Numbered from the stretch's first letter, positions 16,497-25,335 are shown. The stretch: 64,000 nucleotides of DNA from Candidatus Saccharimonadota bacterium (GCA_017962365.1 JAGCVL010000002.1:1-64000), one strand, 5' to 3'. Numbers and translations: made by a program. Notes: generated from the sequence alone by a model not told the origin.

Positions 16497-17474
16497 ATGG
16501 CAGATAAATTCAAAAAAATCAGCCCATATCTACTAAATTTTATTGGATGCTCGCTTGTTGTCAGTGTGATTTTTTATGCTATCGGTGTTTTAATCTTACT
16601 GGATAAACCGATCGAGGCCCCATCCGCGGATTATTCTGCGCCGGAAATCACTTTGCTTGGCGACTCGCATATTACCATCTATACCGGCGACAGCTATGAT
16701 GATCCTGGCGCTATTTCAGATACGACGGTTTTTGCGAGTGGGCAAGTGGATGCTACTCGCCCAGGCGATTATTTGGTTTCTTATGTTACTGCAGATAGCG
16801 CCGGCAATATCGCCACGGCTTCGCGCGTCGTCACGGTTTTGTCGCGAAACACGGGTGTTATCTACCTTACATTTGATGACGGCCCGAGCGCTTATACCGC
16901 AGAGCTTCTCGATGTGCTTGCAAAGTATAACGTAAAGGCTACTTTCTTTGTCACAAACGCTGGCAGTGACGAAATGATAGCCCGCGAATATAACGAGGGG
17001 CATGCCATTGGCCTCCACTCTTGCACTCATGACTATTCATATATTTATACCAGCGTAGATAATTTCTTTTCCGACCTTTATTGTGTCCAAAATCGCGTTA
17101 AAAATATCACCGGCTATACTTCATATCTCATGCGCTTCCCAGGCGGCAGCTCCAATCTAGTGAGTAGCCGCTATGATGGCGGCACTCGTATCATGAGTAC
17201 GCTCGTCCGCGAGGTTGAAGCTCGTGGGTTCACCTATTTTGACTGGAATATTACATCTGGCGACGCCGGCGGCACTACTAGCTCGGACGGGGTTTATCGC
17301 AATGTCATAAACCAAGTTTACCGCGACGGCAAATCCGTAGTATTGCAACACGACATCAAATCTTTCTCCGTGGCTGCCGTCGAGCGCATTATCCAGTGGG
17401 GTCTCGCAAACGGCTTCACTTTTGATAAACTCTCGGCCGATTCTTTCACCGCCCACCACGGAGTCAATAACTAA
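16497..17474 (+). CDS. Membrane-anchored polysaccharide deacetylase with Ig-like domain
   Basis: A 325-residue protein: N-terminal transmembrane helix (about 13-36), an Ig-like/DUF5011 domain (about 45-118) and a NodB-type deacetylase domain. Catalytic motifs are TFDDGPS (near 125, Asp pair), HSCTHDY (near 174, metal His), MRFPGGSSN and FDWNITSGD. Such enzymes remove acetyl groups from peptidoglycan or other surface glycans and protect against lysozyme. It acts outside the membrane. It belongs with the surrounding envelope genes but is transcribed alone, ahead of tRNA-Trp on the other strand. Confidence 0.88.
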   Translation: MADKFKKISPYLLNFIGCSLVVSVIFYAIGVLILLDKPIEAPSADYSAPEITLLGDSHITIYTGDSYDDPGAISDTTVFASGQVDATRPGDYLVSYVTADSAGNIATASRVVTVLSRNTGVIYLTFDDGPSAYTAELLDVLAKYNVKATFFVTNAGSDEMIAREYNEGHAIGLHSCTHDYSYIYTSVDNFFSDLYCVQNRVKNITGYTSYLMRFPGGSSNLVSSRYDGGTRIMSTLVREVEARGFTYFDWNITSGDAGGTTSSDGVYRNVINQVYRDGKSVVLQHDIKSFSVAAVERIIQWGLANGFTFDKLSADSFTAHHGVNN

Positions 17475-17481
17475 CAAAAAA

Positions 17482-17557
17482 TGGCAGGGGTGGCAAGACT
17501 TGAACTCACGACACGCGGTTTTGGAGACCGCTGCTCTACCAACTGAGCTACACCCCT
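17482..17557 (-). tRNA. tRNA-Trp (CCA)
   Basis: Minus-strand cloverleaf: acceptor AGGGGTG, anticodon stem CGGTC-like with CCA anticodon, GGTTCAAGTC-type T-arm, encoded CCA at 17482-17484. It lies beside rpmG, as in many bacterial rpmG-trnW-secE clusters, but secE is elsewhere. Confidence 0.93.
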
Positions 17558-17599
17558 ACGCATAACTATTTTATCATATCATCAACACATTTGCAAAAA

Positions 17600-17621
17600 A
17601 ATAACCCCCTTGGGGTTATTT
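17600..17621 (-). terminator. Intrinsic terminator after rpmG
   Basis: AATAACCCC / GGGGTTATT hairpin followed by an A/T run next to the rpmG stop, so the minus-strand transcript ends before tRNA-Trp. Confidence 0.7.
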
Positions 17622-17831
17622 TTAGCGTTTCTTCTCCTTGACTTCGTTTCGTCCGAGATTTTTCTTCGTCTCAACGAACAAGACATGCTTTCTAAGAACC
17701 GGATCGTACTTCTTGAGGCTAAGTTTATCAGGAGTATTCATCGTGTTCTTCTTGGTATAATAAGCACGAACCCCAGACTCCTCAGAGACGAGACCGACCA
17801 ACTTGCGCTTAGTATTATTCTTTTTTGCCAT
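17622..17831 (-). CDS. rpmG: 50S ribosomal protein L33, Cys-free form
   Basis: A 69-residue Lys-rich protein with the L33 pattern [44 protein letters not shown]33 sits near the E site of the large subunit. There are no cysteines, so it is the zinc-free type. It is about 15 residues longer than usual L33. I chose the ATG at 17829-17831 (MAKKNN) over one four codons upstream, because the start region AKKN is canonical. A TATAAT ends ten bases before this ATG, so the leader is very short. Confidence 0.9.
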   Translation of the reverse strand: MAKKNNTKRKLVGLVSEESGVRAYYTKKNTMNTPDKLSLKKYDPVLRKHVLFVETKKNLGRNEVKEKKR

Positions 17832-17865
17832 AACTCTTACCATTATATCACAGATGCATTAAAAA

Positions 17866-17892
17866 GGCAAGGGGTAGTCGCTACCCCTTGCC
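17866..17892 (-). terminator. Strong intrinsic terminator after the zinc-finger gene
   Basis: GGCAAGGGGTAG pairs with CTACCCCTTGCC around a tiny CGA-type loop and is followed by TTTTT on the minus strand. Confidence 0.88.
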
Positions 17893-17908
17893 AAGAGAGG
17901 TAAAAGGC

Positions 17909-18049
17909 TCACCTGGAGCCACAGGACAGGTAATGGATATTGCGTTCAGCTTCCGTAAGGAAGACATGTCCGCAACGCGGACAGGAGTACGTGATGAAAT
18001 GAATACGCTTCCATCTCATCGAATGCCTAAATCTAGACTTTCTCATCAT
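17909..18049 (-). CDS. 46-aa zinc-finger protein
   Basis: A short open frame (ATG at 18047-18049, TGA at 17909-17911) with an AAGGTGG ribosome-binding site eight bases upstream. The product is basic at the start and carries CPRCGHVFLTEAERNIHYLSC, a Cys-x2-Cys-x12-His-x3-Cys zinc-finger arrangement. It has its own promoter (18103-18131) and a very strong terminator, so it is a complete transcription unit. Possible roles are nucleic-acid or ribosome binding; no family can be named. The gene is too short for standard ORF cut-offs. Confidence 0.75.
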   Translation of the reverse strand: MMRKSRFRHSMRWKRIHFITYSCPRCGHVFLTEAERNIHYLSCGSR

Positions 18050-18102
18050 ATGTCTCACCACCTTTCTAAGTTGCAATCGTCTTTTTTAAAAACGTTGCCA
18101 AG

Positions 18103-18131
18103 ATTATATTATTTTTCTTGGTTTTTTGCAA
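18103..18131 (-). promoter_or_regulatory. Promoter of the 46-aa zinc-finger gene
   Basis: TTGCAA (18126-18131), 17-base spacer, TATAAT (rev. comp. 18103-18108), overlapping the end of the helicase gene. Confidence 0.65.
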
Positions 18132-21100
18132 GCAGTAGCGCAATAAAACTCTTGATGTCTTTTAGTCCCCGCCCGTTATTTGCCTCAATAAACACATCGG
18201 TATCGTCCATAAACTTCAAATCTCTCACTAACTCATAGACTGCGACCATCAAATTCTTCAAATTTTCTTCATCCGTACCGTTAAATTCATAAATTTTATC
18301 ATGCACCTCGCCGTCCTTGTCTGGTGTTACAAATAATATATGCGCCTTCTCTACGCGGTACTTATTGTATTTTGGCGAAGCATTTAGCAGCAGTTTATAA
18401 AATCCAAGCTGCAACATATATTTAAGTAAAGTCGCGTGTGAAGACCACTTTTCCCTATGATACCCACCAGTTTTAAAATCATAAATTTCAATCGTTCGCG
18501 CTGCGTCATCAATAATCAAGTGATCAATTTTACCAGTTACTGGCACCCCAGAAATCACCAAATGCTCGGGGGCAAAATCAACTTCGGCTTTTCCCTGCCT
18601 CAAAATGTCACTAAATTGCTCCAGCGAGACGGAAAGGTCTCGGACGCCTTTTTCGCGCAGTTTTTTAATCTCCGCATCTGACAAATCGCACATCTCGACA
18701 CCGCGAACAAACATCTCTGCCGCTTCGTCGTCTGAAATACCCTTATTCGTCACGGCTTCAAATACGGCATGAATCAAATTTCCAAAAGCAATCGCTTCGG
18801 TCTCCGCGTCGCGTGGTACTCTTAGAACATAAGACTTAAAAAACTCCTGCGGCCCAGCATATACGATATCTATAAATGACGTCAAGGCCGATGCGCTCAT
18901 CCGCCAGCCATTCATCCGTTCTTGATACATCGTCCTGATGTCTGGCGAAAGCGCCATAAATGGTCGCATCCAATTTCTTAAATTTTCCTCTCGGACGTTA
19001 ATCGGCGCAAGCTCATACTTTAAATCCACTAGCCCACTCGGGATTAGTGGCGCACGCACGACTTCGGCGCCATTAGCATCCTTGTCCACATACTCCTTAA
19101 AATACTCCAATCTTTTTGGAGATTTACCACCAAAATCTCTCAGCGAATTCGTAATGTAAAGAGCTTTTTTAGCACGAGTTAGAGTAACGTACAAAATCCT
19201 TAGCCTCTCACTATCCGACATACCAGTATGGCGGATTTGTGTTAGATTCTTCGGCAAACTCAGCATGTTATTATTCCCGCCACCCTTGCCCCAAGCGGTA
19301 TCGTCGGCCGATATCACAAATACATGCTCAAACTCGAGCCCCTTTGCCTTGTGCGCGGTCATAATTTGTACCGCCTCATCAGCCTCACGATAAGGACTTT
19401 TTACCGCAAAAGGCATTTCAGCCGCCTCATAATCGTCAACGAACTCCATCAACTCTTTCAATTTTAATGGTCTTGCTTCGCCAAAATGCTTTCGCACCCC
19501 CTCCATTAAAGCCGCAATATTCTCATAGAATCTAAAACGTTCATATTCGTCATGGATAGCGGTATCAATTTTATCCACCACTGGGAACATCAAATTAACC
19601 AGCGGCTCAGTAAATGACTTCGCGACGAGATCGAGCAAAAATTCCGCCGTGCTTCGAATATCGGCAATTTCCGAGGCGCCTGCAACTTCAATCACCGGAC
19701 GCTTATCTCTCCTAGCCTTATCTACAGTTTTTAGAACCTCAAGCACTGGCAAATTGAAACACGGATAAGATAAAATCTCCATCGCCGACGTGTCGACCCG
19801 TTTTTCATTTGCCACTTCATAAATAAACTTTAAAATCGTGAGTAGCTCACGACACTTCTCGTCATCAAATATATTATCTCGCTTTTCGTAGGCAATTTTA
19901 AGCTCAGGATACTCCTTTAGATATGCCAAAAGTGGCTCAAAATACTTCGTCTTGTAAGAAATTACCGCAATTTCGCTTTGCCTCACGCCAGATTTTACGA
20001 GCTCGGCAATCTTCTCCGCCATAAATCCATATTCACTGTCAGACCCCAGAAACTCATAGCGATAAATTTGTGAAGTTTTCGGCTCCGGCTTATGGGCGAT
20101 TAGCTCCTTGTCGGCAAACCGGTCCGGCGCCTGCGAAATAACCTCTCGTGAAAAATCCAAAATTTCCTGCGTGCTCCGATAATTCTCCACTAGCGGTATC
20201 ACGTTTGCTGAGTAATGTCTCTGAAAATCCAGCAAATTAGACGAAAGCGCCCCCTGAAATTCATAAATCGCCTGATCGTCGTCGCCCACAGCCATAATCA
20301 TTGGATTTTCGTAGTCGGTCAAAGCCTGGACGATGGAAAGTTGCGCCGGATTTGTATCCTGGAACTCATCCAGCATAATAAATTGATACTTTTCCTGCAT
20401 TGTCATTCGAAAGCCGTCGTCGGTCTTCAAAGCTTTTACTGCTTCTTGAATCATATCATTAAAGTCGTATAGTCCATTTTCTAGCAAATATTTTTGGTAT
20501 TTTTGCATTATTTCAGCTACGGATTTCAATTTTAAATTCGCGATGCGATCTTTTAGCCGATAATTTCCCTTTTCATCTTTCTCAAAAAATTCATCCTTAA
20601 AACTCGTGAGTGGCTTAATCTTTTGTGAGCTTTCAGCTTCAACCAAGGCGTCTTTAAGGCTTCTTAAAATTATACTCACAATCCTCTCGATGTTCGTCAA
20701 AATTGGCTTTTCGTTGCCGAAATTTTTAAGAGCATTATACATAGGCTCATATGCTGCGTCATATGATGCTTTAAAATTCCGCGGTACGATATTTTGAAGT
20801 AGGGGCGAGACCTCTCTTGATATCATCTCGGAGTCTTCTAGATTGCATTTTGCAATCAACGCCAAATCATCCGCTGACAAATTTGCCGATTTCGCTTCGT
20901 CAATTACGCTAAGGATGTCTCTTACTTGGTCGCCACGCAAAATATCAGTGCTAGGCAAATTATCTTGCAAAGTCTTTATAATTTTATACTTTGTCACCTC
21001 ATCTATTACCGAATCGAGTTTGCGGTCATATTCTGGTGCGTAATTTTTATATTGGGCTAAGATTTCTCCACCAAAAGAATGATATGTCCCAATATTGACT

Positions 21101-21330
21101 TTTGCCGCCGCATCTTTGATGGTAGTCTTAAGTCTCTCCCGCATATTTGAGGCCCCCGACTCCGTAAACGTAAGACACAAAATATTTTCCGGATTTGTAT
21201 CGGTATGTTTTAAAATATATTCTACCTTACGCGATAAAAGCTGCGTTTTGCCAGTACCTGGACCAGCTAGAACTAGCAGCGGCCCATCTAGGTATTCTAC
21301 GGCTTTTTTCTGTTGCTCGTTTAGCTCCAT
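18109..21330 (-). CDS. UvrD/Rep-family helicase with C-terminal PD-(D/E)XK nuclease
   Basis: A 1073-residue superfamily 1A helicase. Motifs in order: Walker A GPGTGKTQLL (near 22), CLTFTESGASNMRER, LDEFQDTNPAQ, VGDDDQAIYEFQGA, ENYRSTQEIL, TAHKAKGLEFEHVFV and YVTLTRAKKALY. The C-terminal region has FGNLIHAVFE, EIYDFKTGG and QLGFYKLLL, the signature of a RecB/AddB-type nuclease fold. Together this resembles AddA-like or UvrD-nuclease fusions used in double-strand-break processing. No AddB or RecC partner is in the window. TATAAA lies five bases before the ATG, so a leaderless message is possible. Confidence 0.9.
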   Translation of the reverse strand: MELNEQQKKAVEYLDGPLLVLAGPGTGKTQLLSRKVEYILKHTDTNPENILCLTFTESGASNMRERLKTTIKDAAAKVNIGTYHSFGGEILAQYKNYAPEYDRKLDSVIDEVTKYKIIKTLQDNLPSTDILRGDQVRDILSVIDEAKSANLSADDLALIAKCNLEDSEMISREVSPLLQNIVPRNFKASYDAAYEPMYNALKNFGNEKPILTNIERIVSIILRSLKDALVEAESSQKIKPLTSFKDEFFEKDEKGNYRLKDRIANLKLKSVAEIMQKYQKYLLENGLYDFNDMIQEAVKALKTDDGFRMTMQEKYQFIMLDEFQDTNPAQLSIVQALTDYENPMIMAVGDDDQAIYEFQGALSSNLLDFQRHYSANVIPLVENYRSTQEILDFSREVISQAPDRFADKELIAHKPEPKTSQIYRYEFLGSDSEYGFMAEKIAELVKSGVRQSEIAVISYKTKYFEPLLAYLKEYPELKIAYEKRDNIFDDEKCRELLTILKFIYEVANEKRVDTSAMEILSYPCFNLPVLEVLKTVDKARRDKRPVIEVAGASEIADIRSTAEFLLDLVAKSFTEPLVNLMFPVVDKIDTAIHDEYERFRFYENIAALMEGVRKHFGEARPLKLKELMEFVDDYEAAEMPFAVKSPYREADEAVQIMTAHKAKGLEFEHVFVISADDTAWGKGGGNNNMLSLPKNLTQIRHTGMSDSERLRILYVTLTRAKKALYITNSLRDFGGKSPKRLEYFKEYVDKDANGAEVVRAPLIPSGLVDLKYELAPINVREENLRNWMRPFMALSPDIRTMYQERMNGWRMSASALTSFIDIVYAGPQEFFKSYVLRVPRDAETEAIAFGNLIHAVFEAVTNKGISDDEAAEMFVRGVEMCDLSDAEIKKLREKGVRDLSVSLEQFSDILRQGKAEVDFAPEHLVISGVPVTGKIDHLIIDDAARTIEIYDFKTGGYHREKWSSHATLLKYMLQLGFYKLLLNASPKYNKYRVEKAHILFVTPDKDGEVHDKIYEFNGTDEENLKNLMVAVYELVRDLKFMDDTDVFIEANNGRGLKDIKSFIALLLAKNQEK

Positions 21331-21336
21331 AATTAT

Positions 21337-22191
21337 TTATACTATATGCCTTTTTCGGCGACTAGACTTTATCCTAAATATAATCGATGTAATAACCGCG
21401 GTTATAGTCACGATTGCTAGCACCATAAACCAAATTGGACACGCGACTACAATCTGCCTCAACTGGTTTACTTCCCCAAGATAATCGACGGTTTGAGTTA
21501 CTTCATAAATCCCAAGTGGCGACACGTTGGTAATATCTCGCGTCACATAGCGTGAAGTCTCCGGCATAATCACCTCATCCACAATTCCGCTTTCATCTGG
21601 TTGTGGGTAAATTAGTGTTGACGAGAAAAGGTTTCGCACTTCGAGTCCGATACGCGCAATTTCATGGGCGTTGCCAGTATTAGTGAGTAAAGTACTCACG
21701 CGAATTGGCATATTTGTCACAAACCCAGGAATTGAATTCTCTAGTACAGCACCATCCTCAATAGTGTTGCCAGTAATTTCCGCATAAATTATGCTGGCCA
21801 TCTCAAAAACATTATTCACTGATACCCCACTGCTAATCTCAGCTTCACTATTTGACCCTATCACAATTGCGGCATATTGACCACCGGCCGGCGCGGTCTC
21901 CGGTATATTAACCACAAAATGTATCTTTTCAGACTCATTCGGCCTCAAAGTACCAACTGGATTTTCTATCGTAATCCAATCCGCAATCTGCGTTCGCGCC
22001 GTTTTTGACGAAAAATCGGCCGCATAATCTTCGCCAGCTACAGCATACGGAGCTATGGTTATGAGATAATCAAAATTTTCCTCCGCATTTGCCGGATTTG
22101 CTATTGTAATATATCCATCATAAGTATCACCAGCCGCCAAACTTATAGTATGACTCATCGGTGAAATGGTGAAAATGTTAGATTTGCTCAT
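21337..22191 (-). CDS. C-terminally anchored surface protein with DUF916-like beta domains
   Basis: A 284-residue protein. The N-terminal part (ISPMSHTISLAAGDTYDGYITIANPANAEENFDYLITIAPY) and the following IPETAPAGGQYAAIVIGS resemble WxL-associated DUF916 beta-sandwich proteins. One C-terminal helix (about 256-276) and a basic end (KSSRRKRH) place the bulk outside the cell if exported. No clear signal peptide is present, which is odd for such a topology. GGAGGAG lies very close to the ATG. A TTGAGC-17-TATACT promoter precedes it. It stops just upstream of the helicase gene. Confidence 0.6.
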   Translation of the reverse strand: MSKSNIFTISPMSHTISLAAGDTYDGYITIANPANAEENFDYLITIAPYAVAGEDYAADFSSKTARTQIADWITIENPVGTLRPNESEKIHFVVNIPETAPAGGQYAAIVIGSNSEAEISSGVSVNNVFEMASIIYAEITGNTIEDGAVLENSIPGFVTNMPIRVSTLLTNTGNAHEIARIGLEVRNLFSSTLIYPQPDESGIVDEVIMPETSRYVTRDITNVSPLGIYEVTQTVDYLGEVNQLRQIVVACPIWFMVLAIVTITAVITSIIFRIKSSRRKRHIV

Positions 22192-22226
22192 ACTCCTCCA
22201 CTATTACATTATAGTATAGCACAGAA

Positions 22227-22778
22227 CTATTCTTGGCTCAATATTTTGCCAGTGCCGAGCTCTAGATGTAATAGTCGCTGGTTTTTAGAGCCGCGATAGC
22301 GCAAGCTTAAATCTTTCTGCGACAAGATGAAGGGACCATCAATCAATGCGTCGAGCGATTTTAGAAATTCCCACGCATCACCACCAGCCGCTTTAATCTG
22401 TTCATAAGTAAAGCCAGAAAAGCTCCAAACATTCCAACCGAGATTTTTTCTGACCCAGTCCGCAATCTCTTTGCAGGCTTTTGGCTGTACAAATGGCTCA
22501 CCACCGCAAAAGGTCACGCCGTTCTGCCCAGGGAATTTTGCTAGTCGTTCGCAGATTTCTTTCGTCGTCACCTCAAATCCACCATTAAAATCCCAAGTTT
22601 CTGGATTCTGACAGCCTTTGCAATGATTTGGGCAGCCTTGTGTCCACACCACTGCGCGAAGACCATCGCCATTGACGATATTGTCCCGCTCTAGCGGCCC
22701 GGAGAGGCGAATATACCCCTCCGTTGGCTGTGGAGCCGTCTGAATGTTCTTGATGACGATTTTATCCCAATCGCTCAT
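22227..22778 (-). CDS. nrdG: Anaerobic ribonucleotide reductase activating enzyme
   Basis: A radical SAM activase that installs the glycyl radical on NrdD. The 183-residue protein has the cluster motif CPNHCKGCQNPETW (near residues 49-62) and the FCGGEPF loop, matching NrdG length. Its ATG overlaps the last base of the nrdD stop (TAATG), so translation is coupled. Without oxygen it would allow class III deoxyribonucleotide synthesis. Confidence 0.93.
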   Translation of the reverse strand: MSDWDKIVIKNIQTAPQPTEGYIRLSGPLERDNIVNGDGLRAVVWTQGCPNHCKGCQNPETWDFNGGFEVTTKEICERLAKFPGQNGVTFCGGEPFVQPKACKEIADWVRKNLGWNVWSFSGFTYEQIKAAGGDAWEFLKSLDALIDGPFILSQKDLSLRYRGSKNQRLLHLELGTGKILSQE

Positions 22779-24973
22779 TATTTGCCTTTTGTGCAGTTAC
22801 AGATTTTTTCAAATGGCACATCGCCCTCAAGTCGACCGCAGTGTGGACAGCGATTGCCGGTAATGATACCAGAGAATCCACACACTGGATCACGATCTAC
22901 TGGGTGGTTGACTGAGCCGTAACCAATCCCAGCGTCATGCATTTTACGAATCACTGCTTCAAATGCTGCTATATTTTGCGATGGGTCGCCGTCGAGCTCG
23001 ATATAGGTAATATGTCCAGCATTACACAGGTTATGATATGGCGCCTCAATATCAATTTTTTCAAAGGCCGAAATTGGATAATATACTGGTACATGGAATG
23101 AGTTAGTGTAGAATTCACGGTCAGTTACGCCAGGAATTTCGCCATATTCTTTGCGGTCAATCTTGGTAAAGCGTCCAGCGATGCCCTCAGCCGGCGTTGC
23201 TAGTAATGAGAAGTTGAGCTTATATTTCTTACAATATTGGTCACATTTCTCACGCATGTGGGTGACAATATCAAGACCAAGGTCACGTGCATCCTCATCT
23301 TCACCATGATGTTTACCAGTCATGGCTACCAAAGTCTCAGCTAGACCGATAAACCCAATCGAGAGCGTCCCGTGTTTGATTACGTCGCGCAAAGTATCAT
23401 TTGGCCCTAACTTTTCGGAACCAAACCAGTTGCCTTGCCCCATTAGGAATGGGAAGTTGCGCACATGCTGATTAGCCTGAAATTCAAATCTCTCAAGAAG
23501 CTCATCTTTCACAAGGTCCATCTTCTCATCGAGCTCTTTATAGAACCCTTCCCAGTCGGCTTCTTTACGCTCGCCAAGGCAGATACCATGTTTGATGCCA
23601 ATCCGCACTAGATTTACCGTCGTAAATGAAAGATTACCGCGTCCGGTCACGATGCCGTCAGATTCTGGGAACACTGACGCAAACACCCGTGTCCTACAGC
23701 CCATCGTCGCAATCTCGGTCCTGTAGTCACCCTTCTTATAATACTTCAAGTTATATGGTGCATCGACAAAACAGAAATTTGGGAATAGCCTCTTTGCTGA
23801 TACTTCCATCGACTTCTTAAATAGGTCATAGTTTGGATCATCCGGCTCATAGTTTACCCCAGATTTTACCTTAAAAATCGAAATTGGGAAAATTGGTGTC
23901 TCACCCTTGCCAAGGCCATTTTCGGTCGCTTGAAGCAAATCCATCGACACTAGTCGCCCAGCTGGAGAGGTATCGGTACCAAAGTTAATCGAAGTAAACG
24001 GCACCTGTGCACCGGCACGCGAATGCATGGTGTTGAGGTTATGCACGAAGCCTTCCATTGCTTGCATAGTCTCGCGTTCGACATCTTCATTTGACGCCTC
24101 TACGATTGCTTTTGGCCACTTTGCCTTCTCGAGCTTTTTGTCGTCACCATATTCGTAATCATCTTTGACTTCAAGGTCGAGCTTCTTGCCAGAGAATTTA
24201 TTGTATTTTGCAAGATTCCGCTTTAAGGCCTTGCGGAATGATTTATTTACGCCAGGAGCCATCGCATAGTCAAAGTTTGGGATTGACTGCCCGCCATGTT
24301 GCTCATTTTGGTTTGCCTGCAAAAGGATTGCCGCGAGTGCACCGTAAGAGCCAATCGAATTTGGCGTGCGAAGGTGTCCGTGTCCAGTATTAAAACCACC
24401 ATTTTCAAATAGCACAAATGGGTCAGACTGGCAGCAGGTCAAAGTCCCAGTCGCGTAAAAATCAAGGTCGTGGATGTGAATGTCGCCATTGTCATGCGCA
24501 GCTGCGATATCCGGGCGAAGCAGCAAAGTCTTTGCAAACACCTTTGCGCCCTCCGCGCCAAATTGCAACATCTTACCCATTGCTGAGTTGCCATCGACAT
24601 TTGCATTGGAACGCTTGATATCCGAATCTTCGCTCGCATCTGCATGCGAAATCGTCTTGTAGGCATTCATGAGGTCAGACTTTGCCTCACGCCGCCTGGA
24701 TCGCTCTTGTCGGTACTGGATGTACTCCTTGGCGGTCTTTTTGAAACTCGACTCCATCAATACATCCTCTACGATATCCTGAATCTGCTCTACATGCAGC
24801 GTCCGCTCTTTGATGGTCTCCTCTGCGCGCTTGATAGCTTTTTCGGCCAAAGTTTTTGCCCGGTCATATTTGAATTCTTCAGTCACTAGCCCAGCTTTTG
24901 CGATTGCATTCGTAATCTTCTCTGGGTCAAATTTTACAATCTTCCCATCCCTCTTGATAATTCGCTTGAACAT
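22778..24973 (-). CDS. nrdD: Anaerobic (class III) ribonucleoside-triphosphate reductase, unusual C-terminus
   Basis: A 731-residue protein: N-terminal ATP-cone (about 1-95, KRDGKIVKFDPEKI), then the catalytic barrel with TLTCCQSDPF (Cys near 178) and the thiyl site MGCRTRVF (near 425), and late NHPVDRDPVCGFSG and CPHCGR zinc-type motifs. The expected glycyl-radical loop (RRxTGYL-like, about 15 residues beyond the CPxCG pair) is absent; the protein ends FEKICNCTKGK. No frameshift explains this because nrdG begins at the stop. AGGAGG precedes the ATG, after a leader of about 145 bases. Confidence 0.9.
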   Translation of the reverse strand: MFKRIIKRDGKIVKFDPEKITNAIAKAGLVTEEFKYDRAKTLAEKAIKRAEETIKERTLHVEQIQDIVEDVLMESSFKKTAKEYIQYRQERSRRREAKSDLMNAYKTISHADASEDSDIKRSNANVDGNSAMGKMLQFGAEGAKVFAKTLLLRPDIAAAHDNGDIHIHDLDFYATGTLTCCQSDPFVLFENGGFNTGHGHLRTPNSIGSYGALAAILLQANQNEQHGGQSIPNFDYAMAPGVNKSFRKALKRNLAKYNKFSGKKLDLEVKDDYEYGDDKKLEKAKWPKAIVEASNEDVERETMQAMEGFVHNLNTMHSRAGAQVPFTSINFGTDTSPAGRLVSMDLLQATENGLGKGETPIFPISIFKVKSGVNYEPDDPNYDLFKKSMEVSAKRLFPNFCFVDAPYNLKYYKKGDYRTEIATMGCRTRVFASVFPESDGIVTGRGNLSFTTVNLVRIGIKHGICLGERKEADWEGFYKELDEKMDLVKDELLERFEFQANQHVRNFPFLMGQGNWFGSEKLGPNDTLRDVIKHGTLSIGFIGLAETLVAMTGKHHGEDEDARDLGLDIVTHMREKCDQYCKKYKLNFSLLATPAEGIAGRFTKIDRKEYGEIPGVTDREFYTNSFHVPVYYPISAFEKIDIEAPYHNLCNAGHITYIELDGDPSQNIAAFEAVIRKMHDAGIGYGSVNHPVDRDPVCGFSGIITGNRCPHCGRLEGDVPFEKICNCTKGK

Positions 24974-25154
24974 TGAAATATACCTCCTTTTAGTATTTCA
25001 ACAGTTTAATTATTGCATGACCTTCTTGTGGGCGGCTAGGATTGCTCTGGACTATAGACTATGTATTTTCCGAGCAAATGGTGGTAATGCTATTTCTAGC
25101 ACCCTACATTTAGCGTCTTATATCTATATTACAACACCACATCTAGCATTGCAA
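24974..25154 (-). promoter_or_regulatory. nrdD promoter and structured 5' leader
   Basis: TTGCAA (25149-25154), 17-base spacer, TAATAT (rev. comp. 25126-25131). The roughly 145-base leader contains GCTA-GAAA-TAGC inside a GGT/ACC stem and a second stem TTGCTC/GAGCAA with inner GGA/TCC. A later CTAGCCGCCC can pair with the first GGGTGCTAG, suggesting alternative structures. This fills most of the gene-free stretch 24974-25335; the rest is repeat copy A and the promoter of the next gene. Confidence 0.5.
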
Positions 25155-25189
25155 GACTTTTATGTTAAAAATGTCAAAATTACAACAAA

Positions 25190-25231
25190 GACGATTTTAT
25201 AGGGATGACAAAGTGTCTAACAGATTAGACA
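25190..25231. repeat. Intergenic repeat, copy A (partial)
   Basis: GACGATTTTATAGGG (25190-25204) is identical to 27763-27777 in copy C. It is followed by a perfect TGTCTAA-CAGA-TTAGACA palindrome containing the CTAACAG motif shared by other copies. It sits at the left side of the accessory region. Confidence 0.55.
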
Positions 25232-25233
25232 TA

Positions 25234-25262
25234 TTGACAAAAATAACCATGTGTGGTATAAT
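25234..25262 (+). promoter_or_regulatory. Consensus sigma70 promoter of the 261-aa gene
   Basis: TTGACA at 25234-25239, exactly 17 bases, TATAAT at 25257-25262. Confidence 0.85.
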
Positions 25263-25273
25263 TAAAGTAAGCA

Positions 25274-25302
25274 GTTACTATTAATAAGTAACCGAGTTTT
25301 TT
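25274..25302 (+). promoter_or_regulatory. Terminator-like leader hairpin
   Basis: GTTACT / AGTAAC stem (25274-25279, 25287-25292) followed four bases later by six T. It lies between promoter and ribosome-binding site, where a possible attenuator would be. Confidence 0.45.
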
Positions 25303-25335
25303 AACAGTATTAACAAATACGAAGGGGGATTTACT

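Noticed and set aside
21337-22191. LPxTG-type sortase substrate
   Set aside because: It has a C-terminal helix and basic tail, but no LPxTG-like motif before the helix.
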